DNA from: Penium margaritaceum
Taxonomy: Eukaryota > Streptophyta > Zygnematophyceae > Desmidiales > Peniaceae
Length of the DNA: 64,000 nucleotides
Assembly: GCA_023375785.1 (NCBI GenBank)
Contig: SZWC01003636.1
Location: 117,207 to 181,206, forward strand
Reading direction: 5' to 3'
How positions within the stretch are numbered: position 1 is the first letter of the stretch; every line of letters begins with the position of its first letter. The position numbers and the translations under genes were made by a program. Under the pieces are notes generated by a model that saw nothing but the letters and a program-made list of their open reading frames with translations, did not search any database and was not told where the DNA came from. Below, piece after piece: positions 21,875 through 32,945 of this stretch.

Positions 21875-24800
21875 TTCCTCCCCATGAACCGCCCGGTTCA
21901 TGAACAACAACTAAGAGTGCTAGATAATGAGTGATCAACATCGTGAGAAAAATTCATAATCACCAGCTAAATATGAACATGTGCATGTTACTTTGACCTA
22001 TGTTGCAACTTGTCACTCAGCATGGCCAGCAGCCCTTGCCCTTTAAAGTGGAGCGTCTGCATGACAACCATGTTAGGCGTCCCCAGCCTCTTACGGTCGT
22101 TGTCCATGAATACTGCTGAGTGAGATTGTTGTTCACTATTGTCACATTCAGGTGGTGTCTCCCTGCCATACATTGATCTGTGCAATCTGCAATCTTGCTC
22201 TGGTACTCGTTGACCACCCCCGTGGACAAACAAGATTTTGGCTCCTATGAGTTATGTTCAGGTCCACAACCGGTCCAATGAACAAGGTATTCCCTAACAA
22301 CCCATGACCAGAGTGTACGCTCTCAGTGCTAGAGTAGGCAAAGGACCTCATATTGCCTGTTGGAAGCAAGGACTATTGGTGGTGGCTGAACGGTTCCTTC
22401 TGCCGTGTATGGAGCCATTTTGCTCACATGAAACATGTCATGTATCTTCATCCTTGGCAAACCGATGCGTGTAACAATGGGAAATGACCCGATCCACTTC
22501 AGTAGAATTTTTTTTGTGTCCATTGCGACTTCAGCTAAAGGTTCCTAGTATTTAACATCACCTTGTCAACGACGTCAAATGAGATCTCACGGAAACTTCC
22601 GTCAGCATATTTATTTTGTTACCGAGCTGCTTGAAGGTTATCCTTCACCTCCTGTAACGAAGGGTGTATTTGCTGGCCAAAGGCTTGAGCAAGAGCAACC
22701 TATCCTTGTGTATTCCCACGCTTCTCCAATGAAGAGGGAATCACTAAATTTTGACCACTATTCAATACAAACGGTGCAAACTGAGTGGAATATTTCACCG
22801 AGTTGTTCATCGCAAACTCTACTAGTGCTAGGAATACACCCCAGTCATTCATGGTAAGGTCCACGTACATGCGGGGAATCTACTATAGAATACAATTCAT
22901 GCGCTTTGTTTATCAATCAGTTCATGGGTGAAACGTTGTCAACATTTGCAACTTGTTACCAAATTACTCGTGCATCATTTGCCATAATATAATGAAAATT
23001 TTCCTATCTTGATTGGATAAAATACACAACAGAAAGATGTTGTACTTCATGAAACCCTTGAAGAAGGAACAAGAAGTCTCTTTATTGTTCATTTTAGTGG
23101 TTGAAGGAATAAAATATGTCATATTTGTGAGAAGATCCACAACCATTAGTATTACATTTTGGCAAGATATCGTATCCGGAAGACCAGTAGTAAAGTCCAT
23201 GTTGACGCAATCCAATGAATTTCTCTGGATGGGAAGCTATTGGAGGAGTCTAGCAAGCTTCTTCTTACTAACATTGTTCTGTAGACATGGGTCGCATACT
23301 TACACAAACTGACACCCCATCATGGTCACAAATAGTGGTCCGATAATGTATTTCCAGTCTTTTGAGGTCCCACATGAACTGCCACTGACGGGTCGTGGAA
23401 CTGGAAGACATTCCTTTCTTGTCGGTCTCCCAAGCCAGAAGATTCTTGTGACCTCCAACAATTCGTACTTGTCCAGATTTTGAGAGTCTTGAAATCAAGA
23501 ACTCACAAAGTATCCCATCTGGATCTTGTTTACAAATTCAGTGTAGTAGATAATCTCTCGAGATGGAATCCAATGGAAAGTGTTTTTAGTGTGGACCATC
23601 TATAAAATCTTAAAATAAATCTCTCAAGAAGGATCTTGCAGAGGTGCAGGAGGGTCCAATGTTTGTAATGTAGCTATCACAATGGCCATAAAACGCCGGC
23701 TGTCCTTGGTGGTTGCTTTAATTTCTACAGGCTGTCTGCTTAGTGGATCGACCACGTTGATGTGTCCTAGCCCATATTTCCACGCGAATGAGAATCTTCT
23801 CAGGTATTCTCTCCAAAGCGCCTGTCATCTTGAAAGGTTTGGTTCTTTTTTATAAAAAAATACCAATGGGTTGTGGTCGTTCACGAGCATTGCATCCCCA
23901 TCAACGCCCTCAAGATAGAAATGTCATAGCTTGTAAGTATGTTCCACGGTGAGGAGCACTTGATTCCTTGTCTTGTATTGCATCTTTGTGGGGATGAGCT
24001 TCTAGCTCTCATACGCTACTCAGTGACCATTCTATAAAATGACTGCTCCAAATACTACAATCGATGCATCACATCTCACCTCCCATGGTTGCGATGGATC
24101 CAGAAAAGCTAGGAGGGACGCTGTGGATAGAAGCTCTTTGACTTTGAGAAAAGTGTTATCACAGTAAGATGTCCATGTCTAATGCACGCCGTTTTACATG
24201 AGCCTGGTTAGCGGAGCTACCAGGGTTGAATATCCTTGTACAAACCGTCAATGATAGTTTGCGAGGTGGAGGAAAGACCTAATCTGTCCAAGGTTTTATG
24301 GGCGGGCCAATCCATTGTTACTTGGACCTTTTGTGGATTGAGGCTGATACTGTCCTTGTCGACTATGTGTCCAAGGTATTTGAGGTCATATTATGTAAAC
24401 TTGCACTTGCTCAGTTTAGCACACAAATTTTGATCCCAAAGGATCATGCGGACTATGCATAGATGTTTTATATTCTCTTCCATTGTCTTGAAGAAAACCA
24501 GAATATCTTCAAGGTAAACCAAGAAAAGAATGACATGGTTGCTTGAGGAACGTTTGGTTTATTTCTCCTTGAAAGCTTTTCGGGACATTGATTAGCCTAA
24601 AATACAAAACCTGGAACCAATGGTGTTCAATGTGCACTCAGAACATTCTTTTGGACGCATCATCTTCTATGATACGGATTTCAGTGTACCCTCACAACAA
24701 AGTCAATGACACAAAGACTTTTCTTCCTTTGATTTGGCTAAAGAGATCCTCAATCCGTGATCAGAGGAGTGGATTTTTCACTGTTAGCTTATTCAGTACA

Positions 24801-26830
24801 TGGTAGTCCACACACATGCGTAAACCATCATTCTTTGTTTTCACAAATTGGATTGGCGCACTGTACGGTGAGCTACTGGACGGGTCATCTTTGATTTGGT
24901 ATTCAACCTCTCACCTGTGCACCATATTAAGAAAAAACATGGGTCTAAACGAAGGAGTCACCTCTAGTTGCAGCAGAATCATGTGGCCCATATGACGTTC
25001 TAGTGGAAACCCAACCGGTGAGTCTTGGAATATATTAGAGGACTCCACCAAAATAGATTTGATCTCTTGTGGTGTACCTTCTTTCACATTTTCCTCCACT
25101 TTCTATAGCTGAGCCAAGATCTATCAACAACCTTGTCGAATATGTCTCTTCACATGTGTCGCAAACAAGCTGACATGGGCTTTAATTTGGATTGGTGACC
25201 ATCAGTACTTGGAATCAACATAAAGAGACGTTATCCCTTTCAAAGGATCAAGTGCTTTGAATCAAAGTACACCAGAGCCTTATTTTTCTGGATCTAGAGA
25301 TTTCCTCGCACTACGTACGGGTCAAGAAGGTTGAGTACCTTCAACGTGACACTTTGTGCGTATCGTTGAATGCAAATTTTTGCTTTACAGGTACCGATCA
25401 TGTGTATTGTACAGTTGTCTCTGACGAAAACTATACCATTCAATGGCTCATCCTTTAGGCCCACCTGTTGGGTAAAGCTAAGGCTGAATAAGGATTTATC
25501 GTCTCTAGTATTAGCCAGTTGGTTCACAGACGCACTAGCTAGGTGTCCTTTGAACTCCATCACCATGTTGCTTACATTCTTCCAAGTGAATGGTCTTGAT
25601 GATGGAAAACCAAGTTTGTGGTAAACACGGAATCACGGAGTTCGGTGGCTACCACAACTACCATGATTCACCCACTTGAGTCCACATATTATGACCACAT
25701 GTGAATTTAGCTAGCACCTTACGGTCTTTAAATTTGACTAGGTCAAAATTGTCGACTAAATGTACCACCATCGTGATTGAGCTCATTGCTTGGATGGTTT
25801 CTTCTTCAATCACTATGTCACATATCTCTTGCACAGTGTTTGGTGTCACCACCACTAAGCATGTTTCGATCATGCATCTCGTCCGAGACACAAGGTTTAG
25901 TGGACAATGTCAATCAACAAGTGTACAATGAGGGTTGATGAGAGGGAAGACAACAACAAATAACCTTTCAACTTGTCCTCATTTGAAAACATACTTGTGA
26001 ACCACTTTTGTTCGTGAGTGTTCCCTACAAACGTCACGCAGGGGTTGGGAATACCTGCACCACGGCCTTGCCTGTTTCCACAGCCAGGCCCATTGGCACG
26101 GCCGTGGTCCTGTCCACGCCCCTGTTTGCGGCTTCCTGCTACACCATTCCCATGAGGTGTTGTGGCTGCGGCCAACGTTGCAGCCTCTTGTCCACCACCG
26201 GAAGCCGCAGGGCGCTTGGTCCTGAAGTGGCCAGGCTATATACAGTTGTGTCAGAGTCCATCACGGAAGGCTGTGTTGCGATGCTCACTTGCTGCATGTA
26301 GCTCTTCATCATTGGGGCCGCGCTTGTGGTTGGAGGCCTTCTACTCACCTGTCTTCTTGACTATAGGGTTTGTAAGCTCCTTGTCCTTGACCCCGCCCCG
26401 CTGCCCGGCTGTCCCTCCAGTCCCTGCAACGTCCATGCACATGTCATGGCCTTGTTGTGCATGTATGCTTGGTGGTACATCTGGTAAATGCTTCGGGTTT
26501 GCTGAATACACTTCAATCATGTAGTTGTGCAATGCCCTCCAGCTTGTCCATGCCTGGCCCGTTGCTGTTATTGTGGTCTTGTCCTCTAACTTCTTGCTTG
26601 CAAGACTATCACACAAGTAATCCACCAACAAGCACTCTAGGTACTTGAATGTTTGGGTCCCTTCGTCGTTGGTGAAGCCTTCGGCTTCCTCCACAAGTAC
26701 GGTGGACTCATCTAGTTAAGCCTTGAGAAAACTACCCAGCTACATGAAGTCCTTGATCTTATGGAATATGTGATGTGCCTCCTCATGTCGATTTCACTTC
26801 TTGCATATAATAGTACAAAATGCCTCTCAC
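21449..26830 (-). mobile_element. G4, Ty3/gypsy element of a second lineage, reverse
   Basis: Minus-strand order: gag about 25900-26700 (TFKYLECLLVDYLCDSLAS, a degenerate CCHC followed by a Gly/Arg-rich tail), protease about 25294-25890, RT about 24240-25100 (PLERHMGHMILL; active-site region near 24495-24540), RNase H about 23640-24100, integrase core about 22964-23215 (MDFTTGLPDTISCQN), integrase C-terminus 22329-22523 (WIGSFPIVTRIG, IHDMFHVSKMAPY), then a 3' LTR at 21449-21874. No chromodomain is seen, and sequence and LTR differ from G1-G3 and G5-G8. No 5' LTR is found at the high end, where MULE copy 2 begins. Broken, with more than ten breaks; old. Confidence 0.8.
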
Positions 26831-27927
26831 GGCATGGGCTGCCACTCCAGATGTGGCTGTTGTGCACCCCTTTCCTCAACCTCGTACTTGAACAGCTTGT
26901 CTTCAAGTCGTGTCGTGGCAAGGGCGCTCGCTAGGAACGGATGACCGTCGATGTCTTCTTGTCTATGCCATGGGTCACTCCTGTTAGCGGTAAAGAGGCA
27001 ACAGCGATGGAGGACAAGTTTGCTGCACCTGGTAAGACTGTACACATCATGTATCTACTTGCACAGAAGATGACATCCCAAGTTAATTGGGCCACCAGTT
27101 GTAGGCGCGGATTCAGGATTCTCCGCTTGTGACTCCATTATATTGCACCTCCAAAGCACTACACGAACAGCCAGGTCTAGCCTCCCCATCCCAAGTCCAT
27201 GTTAATGAAAAGGACTTGCATCATGAACAACAACCTTATGTCCTTATTAATGCACCTGAGCAAGTAGCTATTCCAGTCTTTGGCTCAGTCATCCACGGCA
27301 TGGGCATGATAACCGTGATCATCTTCTTGACACCCGGCATCAGCTTAAACTCCTGTGTGATTTTCCTTTCAAACTTTTATGTATGTCTGTCCTTGTGCAG
27401 TATCCTCGGGTAACAAGTCTGATGGTTGGGGTGCAAAATGGCGGAAGATGATGGATGTCTTCACGCCGGGAATGGACTTCCAAAGCATGAAGGAGGCTGG
27501 GGATATTGTGGTAGACTACGACGTAACCAACTGCATGACCATGCGGTGACTCAAGAGCAAGAAGACCTGGCTTGAGACACGTTGTGGCCAGTACGGAGAC
27601 AAGAAGTGTCTTTGGCTGTTGAAAACTCACGTGGACTGAAGCCATGGAAACATTGTGGTAGGTCAAACTGTAGATGGGCACCACTGCATTCCAGGCACGG
27701 TTTGTGGTGATCCCGCTAGGACAGTGCGGTGGGTGAGCCAAAAAATCACATTTATCCTCAAGCAAAATCCAAAGGCGAACGTTAAGACTTTAGAGGCTGT
27801 TGTAAAGAAGAGCACAAACAAGGATGTGGAGAAGTAAAATCTCTACTGCACTAAAACCAAGACTTATAAGTGCATCATGCGGCCTAAGGACAAGGTCTTG
27901 AGCTTGTTTCTGGTGTAGTGTGAAGAG

Positions 27928-28010
27928 GTACATATATATTTCTGTCTTACTTATTTTATGTTTTCCTGCTTTTTTTGTTCTAACTATTTCTTGTTGGTTA
28001 TTGTTTGCAG
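27928..28010 (+). other. probable spliceosomal intron in MULE copy 2 (83 bp)
   Basis: GTACATAT after GAAGAG at 27928 and TTGTTTGCAG ending at 28010. The flanking coding sequence matches copy 1 across the junction. Canonical GT-AG ends and a pyrimidine-rich 3' part are conserved between copies whose coding parts have drifted. Confidence 0.65.
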
Positions 28011-29319
28011 CTCATGGATGTAGAACGGAACACACACGGGGTTGATGTGGCCACTGAAGATGTCGTTTTTCATTGTGCCTTTATCTCACTGTGCACAACA
28101 ATCCTTGACTTCCAACATGCCCACCGGCTATTGACTATGGACAGAACCAGCTTGAGAAGTGGGCACAAGCAAGTATTTAAGTCTAACAACAACGCGGTGC
28201 CTTTGGCATGGGCCAGGGTAAGTGGAGAGAAAGAAGATTACTGGGAATGGTTTTAATCCCACTTATCCTTTGCCTATCCCACGGGTGCACACAGAAACAC
28301 AGTTTTCTTAAGTGATAGAGACAAGGGCTTCTTCAACGCCGTCGTAGAAAATCTCCCTGGAGCCCTCTACAGCTATTGTTCTTTCCATCTCCAAGAAAGC
28401 TTGAGGTAGAAGTATGGTGAACAGGCTGCATATTGGTTTTGGCGCGTGCCACACATACTAACAAAGTTGAGTGGCAGCGGTGCAAGGAGCAGGTGCAGCA
28501 TGTGAGCCCCCGTGCTGCCGTCATGCTCCTTGACGCAAACGAGGACGATGGAATACAATGGGATTAATGGTTGAATCTATTGCCGTGACGGAAGAACGAA
28601 TTCAAGCGCTCCATCATAGAACGCCCGCATCCTTTAGGTTTGGAAAATTTTCCCCTTCTGGTTCTTTGTAGCTCTGTACACGTGGATCTAGCATTTTCTT
28701 GGAGACCACCGCAAGCTCAGTAAGCAGGTTCGAGGGCAGTTTTCACTGGCACCCGAAAATTACATGCTCGATGCTTCTGTGCTTGGCACGGATTACAAGG
28801 TGGAAGAGGAGAGCCCACACATCGCCATCATACCGGACCCAAGTAACCGCCCACGCCAGGTGAATGTGCAAGAGCAAACGTCCAGCTCTGGTGCATGGAA
28901 GAAGTGGGGGTAGCCTTGCGTGCACACCTGAGCCTTCATGATTGGTAGAGGGGAGAAACCAGAGCCATTGGTTCACATGGGCCAGTCCCGGATGGCATAC
29001 TGATGGACGTACAAGTATGTCATGCTGGGTGTCAACCCATTCCACCTCAAACATTCCAAGGACAAGGTTTGGATGTAGCCAAGATCCAAGCGAGGCCGTG
29101 GAAGACCCAAGAGAGCAAGGTGGGAGCGAGAGGACCGCCACAAGAAAACAATGTATCTGCCAAGAGTGTGGCAAAGGCCACACCAAGAAACACTGTCCAA
29201 AATTCCCCACGGTTGGTGCAGCTGCTGCTGCTGCTGCCAACGCACTGCTGGGATGCCAAGAGCTCACAGAAGAAGCCATACTCACAGACTGCAGCTGGAA
29301 GTTTCCCCGGCCCATCTAC

Positions 29320-29645
29320 ATCACATGGTGCAGGTGCAAGTGGTGCAGGAGCAAGAGGTGCATCAGCAAGAGGCACAGGAGAAAGTGTTGGAGGAGGTGG
29401 GGCAGAAGCAGAGGCGGCTGGAGTAGGTGGGGAAGGTAGGGCAGAAGCAGAGGGGGCTGGAGCAAGTGGGACAGGTGGGGCACAAGCCGAGGGGGCTGGC
29501 ACAGGTGGGGCAGAAGCAGAGGGGGCTGGAGCAAGAGGGTAAGAAGTAGGGAGAGCTGGAGCAGGTAGGGCAAGAGCTAGAGGGCCTAGAGCAGGTGTGG
29601 CTAGAGTAAGGGGGGCAGGAGCTTTGGAGAAGGAGCAATTGGAGC
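29320..29645 (+). repeat. Gly/Ala/Glu-coding minisatellite at the MULE 3' end
   Basis: Degenerate repeats built on ggggctggagcaagtggg and gcagaagcagagggg fill about 320 bases directly after the zinc-knuckle part of MULE copy 2. One frame reads as a GAGASGAGARG / AEAEGAG low-complexity tail and is open to about 29540. It could be a real C-terminal extension of the transposase or a simple repeat that expanded next to it; other frames are also open, so openness is no evidence for coding. Confidence 0.55.
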
Positions 29646-29649
29646 ACAT

Positions 29650-30726
29650 TGGGCAGAAGAAGGAGCAGTTCTAGGAAGGTTTGGCACATGTAGAGGATCA
29701 AGTGATAGAGAAAAAAGTGGGCTGAGATTTAATTGGGGCTGGGCAGGGCCAAGAGCAAGAGCGGCGGTGGCTGTCCCTGCTGCAGCTGGTGCTGCAGCAG
29801 CCCATGGCAGCCCAATGATAAGCCAGTGCCAACCGCGTACATTGCGGAATGCACGTTCTTATGACTGTTCTCTTAAAAGAATAGAATGATAACGAGACGG
29901 CATTTTGGAGTGGTGCCCGTTTTCACTTGTCATGGGGTCACCGTTCCTCACGAAATTGCGATCAAGCAATGTTTTTTTTTTTTCTTGACTTGCAAGCCCC
30001 CTTCATGGACTTAGGGTTTTCTATGTTTTGCACAGACAGATTCCACGCCAGAAATAAGATCCTAAGTCCTAGTAGGGGGTTTGAGAGTTACAAAGAAAAG
30101 AAAAAAGAGAAGTCATCGCTCGGCCCCGATCAAGAGGAAACACCCTTTTCGAAGAAAAGAACCACCAACAAGCAAGCCCTCTAGTTTCACCCGCAAACTG
30201 TGATCAAACCCTATCCTAAATCACATTTGGGTCTAGGATTTTATTTTATGCGTGCACCTGCCGGGGCCCGCGGTAGCGGGGCCCAATAGGCTTCCCTTCA
30301 ATGCTTGGGGAGTCTTGGACCCCCCATGCAAACCACACATAAACCCATCCCCAAAACAGTTGCAAACCCCTCGGAAGAGGGGTTTGTGATTTTTTTGACA
30401 GAAAAGATGATGTCAGCACTCCAAAGTGACATTCATGGGACATCACGTCAACGCAGATATTGGGTCAAAACCACTCTAAGAGGTGAAATGAAGACTGTCT
30501 GTCATTTAGCTGGCAGATGCTCCGATGTCAAATTTTCAAACACTCATGCCCCGTATTCTAGTCTGGATCTTTTTTACGTGGATTTTGTGTCGAAACAATG
30601 TTATGTTCATGATGCATCAGAGTGCTAACGTCAGACTTTCTGTGAAACATTCACAAACTCCTGAACTGGGAGATCTATGATTGTTTTGGGGAGGAGTTGC
30701 ACGTGGTTCACGTGGGGGGTCTGAGA
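29650..30726. other. no recognisable gene; contains a stable hairpin
   Basis: No long open frame with a family likeness. A perfect 10-bp stem with a 4-base loop, CAAACCCCTC-GGAA-GAGGGGTTTG, lies at 30363-30386, followed by a run of seven Ts at 30393-30399. The stretch may include the end of the MULE, but I cannot place a terminal repeat. Confidence 0.4.
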
Positions 30727-32290
30727 TGTTACACTAAGCCAAACGTGGATGGTTAACAGAGTGTAAGAAGATTTGAGGAGTTGGGACAATTGGATGGTTA
30801 GTGATTAGAAGTAAGTGTACTTTAATGACAAGTGTGAGCACCTTCAAGTGCATATATACAATAGCAGAAAACATAATGATGCATACCTGGGGTCTTGGGT
30901 GCTCTAGTCAAGCAACGCGTGTGACACCACATCGTGAGAGGTTTCTTTGAAAAATCCTACGAAGGAGGGAGGACAGGGGGGGGGGGGGGGGGGTAGAATA
31001 CTGAGACACGGTTTTATGAATGTTTTACACCATCAATAAATCATCCAATTAGTACCGAAACATGGATAAAGTTTGCAATAGTTCCGTCAAAACTTTTGGA
31101 AAGTGATTGGAATTTTCTGAACGTTCTAGAATGGTACACTAGAGGTCGAGACAGGTGGCCAAAATTCCCTTGGCCGATCTGTGTAGAAATATCGATGTCC
31201 ACGTGCAGTGAGCCATGAATGTAAGGACATAGTGTATATGTGTGAAGTTGAGGGAATTTTGTACTTTAGCAATGTAATAATTTCACGCTTTAATTGCGAT
31301 TTCTCGGATTGTTTCAAGGCGTAGGTCGATGCTAGCTAAACTAGTCATCAATCCGATGATGAAGGTAAAGTAGGTTGTTGTAGGGATCCTAGTTGTTGTG
31401 CGAGGCATTGTAGCCCTGCCATTTGATCAGATACTCCAAGAATTTTCCACGGTGGCTGTGTCTAAAAATATTTTTTGACGTACTCAGTGCCCTCATGTGC
31501 TTCTACAGAAGATGATGGAGGTACATCTCTGCTGGGGCAGTACATGTTGGGGTCCTAGTAGAGTTTCAGTCAGGCAATGTGGAACACCGGGTGCACAACC
31601 ATGCTGTCCGGTAGTTTGAGTTGTGTAATGACAGGTTTTTGCATCTTCTCGATCGTGAACAACCCCAAACACGTAGGTTTGAGTTTGGTAAAATCCTGTC
31701 CTTTCAAATGGACGTTTCTTTTGCGTAGTAGGATGCCACCACCAACATGGAACTCTGTGTCTGTCCGATGCTTGTCGGCTGTTTGTTTCATAGCCGCCTG
31801 TGTCTTCACGAGTGTCTGGCAAGTCCCATCCTAGATGCTTGTAAAGGCTAGCTGCTATGTTTTGACTGCCGTTATGTTGCTTGATAACCTGACCGCCCAA
31901 TTAGTGCCATGTGGCTCGCACAGAGTTAAGAGCAGTTGTTTGAGTGTGTGATTGGTCCGTTTAGTCTGGTTGTCAGTCTGGTGATAGAAGGCCATCGATA
32001 GCTGGATCTGACTGCCGTAGGGAGTCATTAGCTCCCGCTAAAATTTTCTTGTGAACCGTCCATCCCTATCGCAAGTGGTGGAGGAGGGGACGTCGTGTAG
32101 GCGGATGATGTTATTGAGAAATAATCGTGATGTTCCTCCAGCAGTGACCGTGGTTGTCGGGATGGCGTGCAACATCTTCAAGAACCAGTCCACCACCACA
32201 ATTATTACCTCAAACCCTTCGGGTGTGACTGAAAAACCCGTCCAGAAGTCCATGGAGATGCCCAACCATGGTCCTTTGGGTAAGTATAGC
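30727..32290 (-). mobile_element. G5, 3' fragment of a Ty3/gypsy element, reverse
   Basis: Minus strand: integrase core at 32038-32265 (MGISMDFWTGFSVTPEGFE, VVDWFLKMLHAIPTTTVT, LFLNNIIRLHDVP), integrase C-terminus to about 31570 (MVVHPVFHIA), chromodomain-like remains about 31400-31500, then a 3' LTR at about 30727-31245. The 5' portion is missing because hAT sequence begins at 32291. The LTR follows the G3 LTR by eye (shared blocks near aagtgtacttta, ctcgagt-type and caagcaacgcgtgtg). It carries an 18-base G run at 30976-30993. Several breaks; old. Confidence 0.8.
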
Positions 32291-32416
32291 TAAGGCTGCA
32301 CACGGATCCTGAGATCCGCGGTAACTACCCATGGATACCGGATCCAGAACCGGATTCACGGTTCCGGATCCAGGTTCCAGGATCCGCTTGTATCCCGGGA
32401 TCCTAACGGATCCTCT

Positions 32417-32422
32417 GGGGGG

Positions 32423-32456
<34 letters not shown>
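32417..32456 (+). repeat. 40-base G tract
   Basis: Eight Gs, one A and 31 Gs, in the left subterminal part of the hAT. Copy M3 has a shorter purine run at the equivalent place (about 41280-41300). It could form G-quadruplexes, and its true length is likely to be misread by most sequencing methods. Confidence 0.9.
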
Positions 32457-32459
<3 letters not shown>

Positions 32460-32945
32460 GAAAACCCCGTGACAGGTCCTGCTCATGTCTCCCGTGGAAC
32501 TGTGGAACTCGCAATTTTGAACTCGAACAGTCAAATTTCGCGGTTCGCCTGTGGACCTGGACTTGGCGCAAGCAATCTCTGAACCTGTAGTTGACAGGTT
32601 TGACAGCTTTGAAAATGTCAAACCTGTCTATTCGCTTCCACGCTGGAACCGCATGTCGTATTTCTACTGGTCTGCTATCTTACAACTTTCACCAGACCTA
32701 GCACTTCCATTCAAAAAATATTGGTGACTCTCTAACCCTACCCATCGATGCAAACGTGGATACTATCAGCTGAAATCTACGGCTGCATGCAGCTCGGACT
32801 ACATACATCGTCCGAGGCTACACAGGAGGTAGCATCGCCCGTGGCGTGCCTCGTTCGAAATTGTCCTTCGTCAGCATTTAACAGTAGTGTCGTTTGTTAC
32901 TGCTCTTGTTAGTTCGTCTCCACTCCACCCAACGCCTCTCTCACC

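Larger units (their letters stand above)
26900..29650 (+). pseudogene. MULE transposase, copy 2, decayed but more complete
   Basis: Same family as copy 1. The DNA-binding domain runs about 27425-27840 (DVFTPGMDFQSMKEAGDIV; KKTWLETRCGQYGDKK; GHHCIPG region; NPKANVKTLEAVVKKSTNKD). After an intron come THGVDVATEDVVFHCAF (about 28029-28080), PLAWARVSGEKEDYWEWF, LSDRDKGFFNAVVENLPGA (about 28310-28366) and YSYCSFHLQESLR, the DDE-region Asp and C/H motif of MULEs. A SWIM-like finger lies at 28859-28926 (VNVQEQTSSSGAWKKWG then PCVHT); the usual CxC pair reads SxS. A zinc knuckle follows at 29158-29196 (CQECGKGHTKKHC). The frame is interrupted by several stops, for example a TAA closing the DNA-binding exon at 27836-27838 and a TAA after EWF at about 28254. 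No terminal inverted repeats recognised. Confidence 0.75.

Noticed and set aside
19740-29650. FAR1/FHY3-type domesticated MULE gene of the host
   Set aside because: Both copies are interrupted by stops, one is cut off next to G4, and nothing suggests selection as a host gene.
29047-29701. Pro/Leu-rich minus-strand frames opposite the MULE tail
   Set aside because: They arise from the Gly/Ala/Glu minisatellite read backwards and have no other support.
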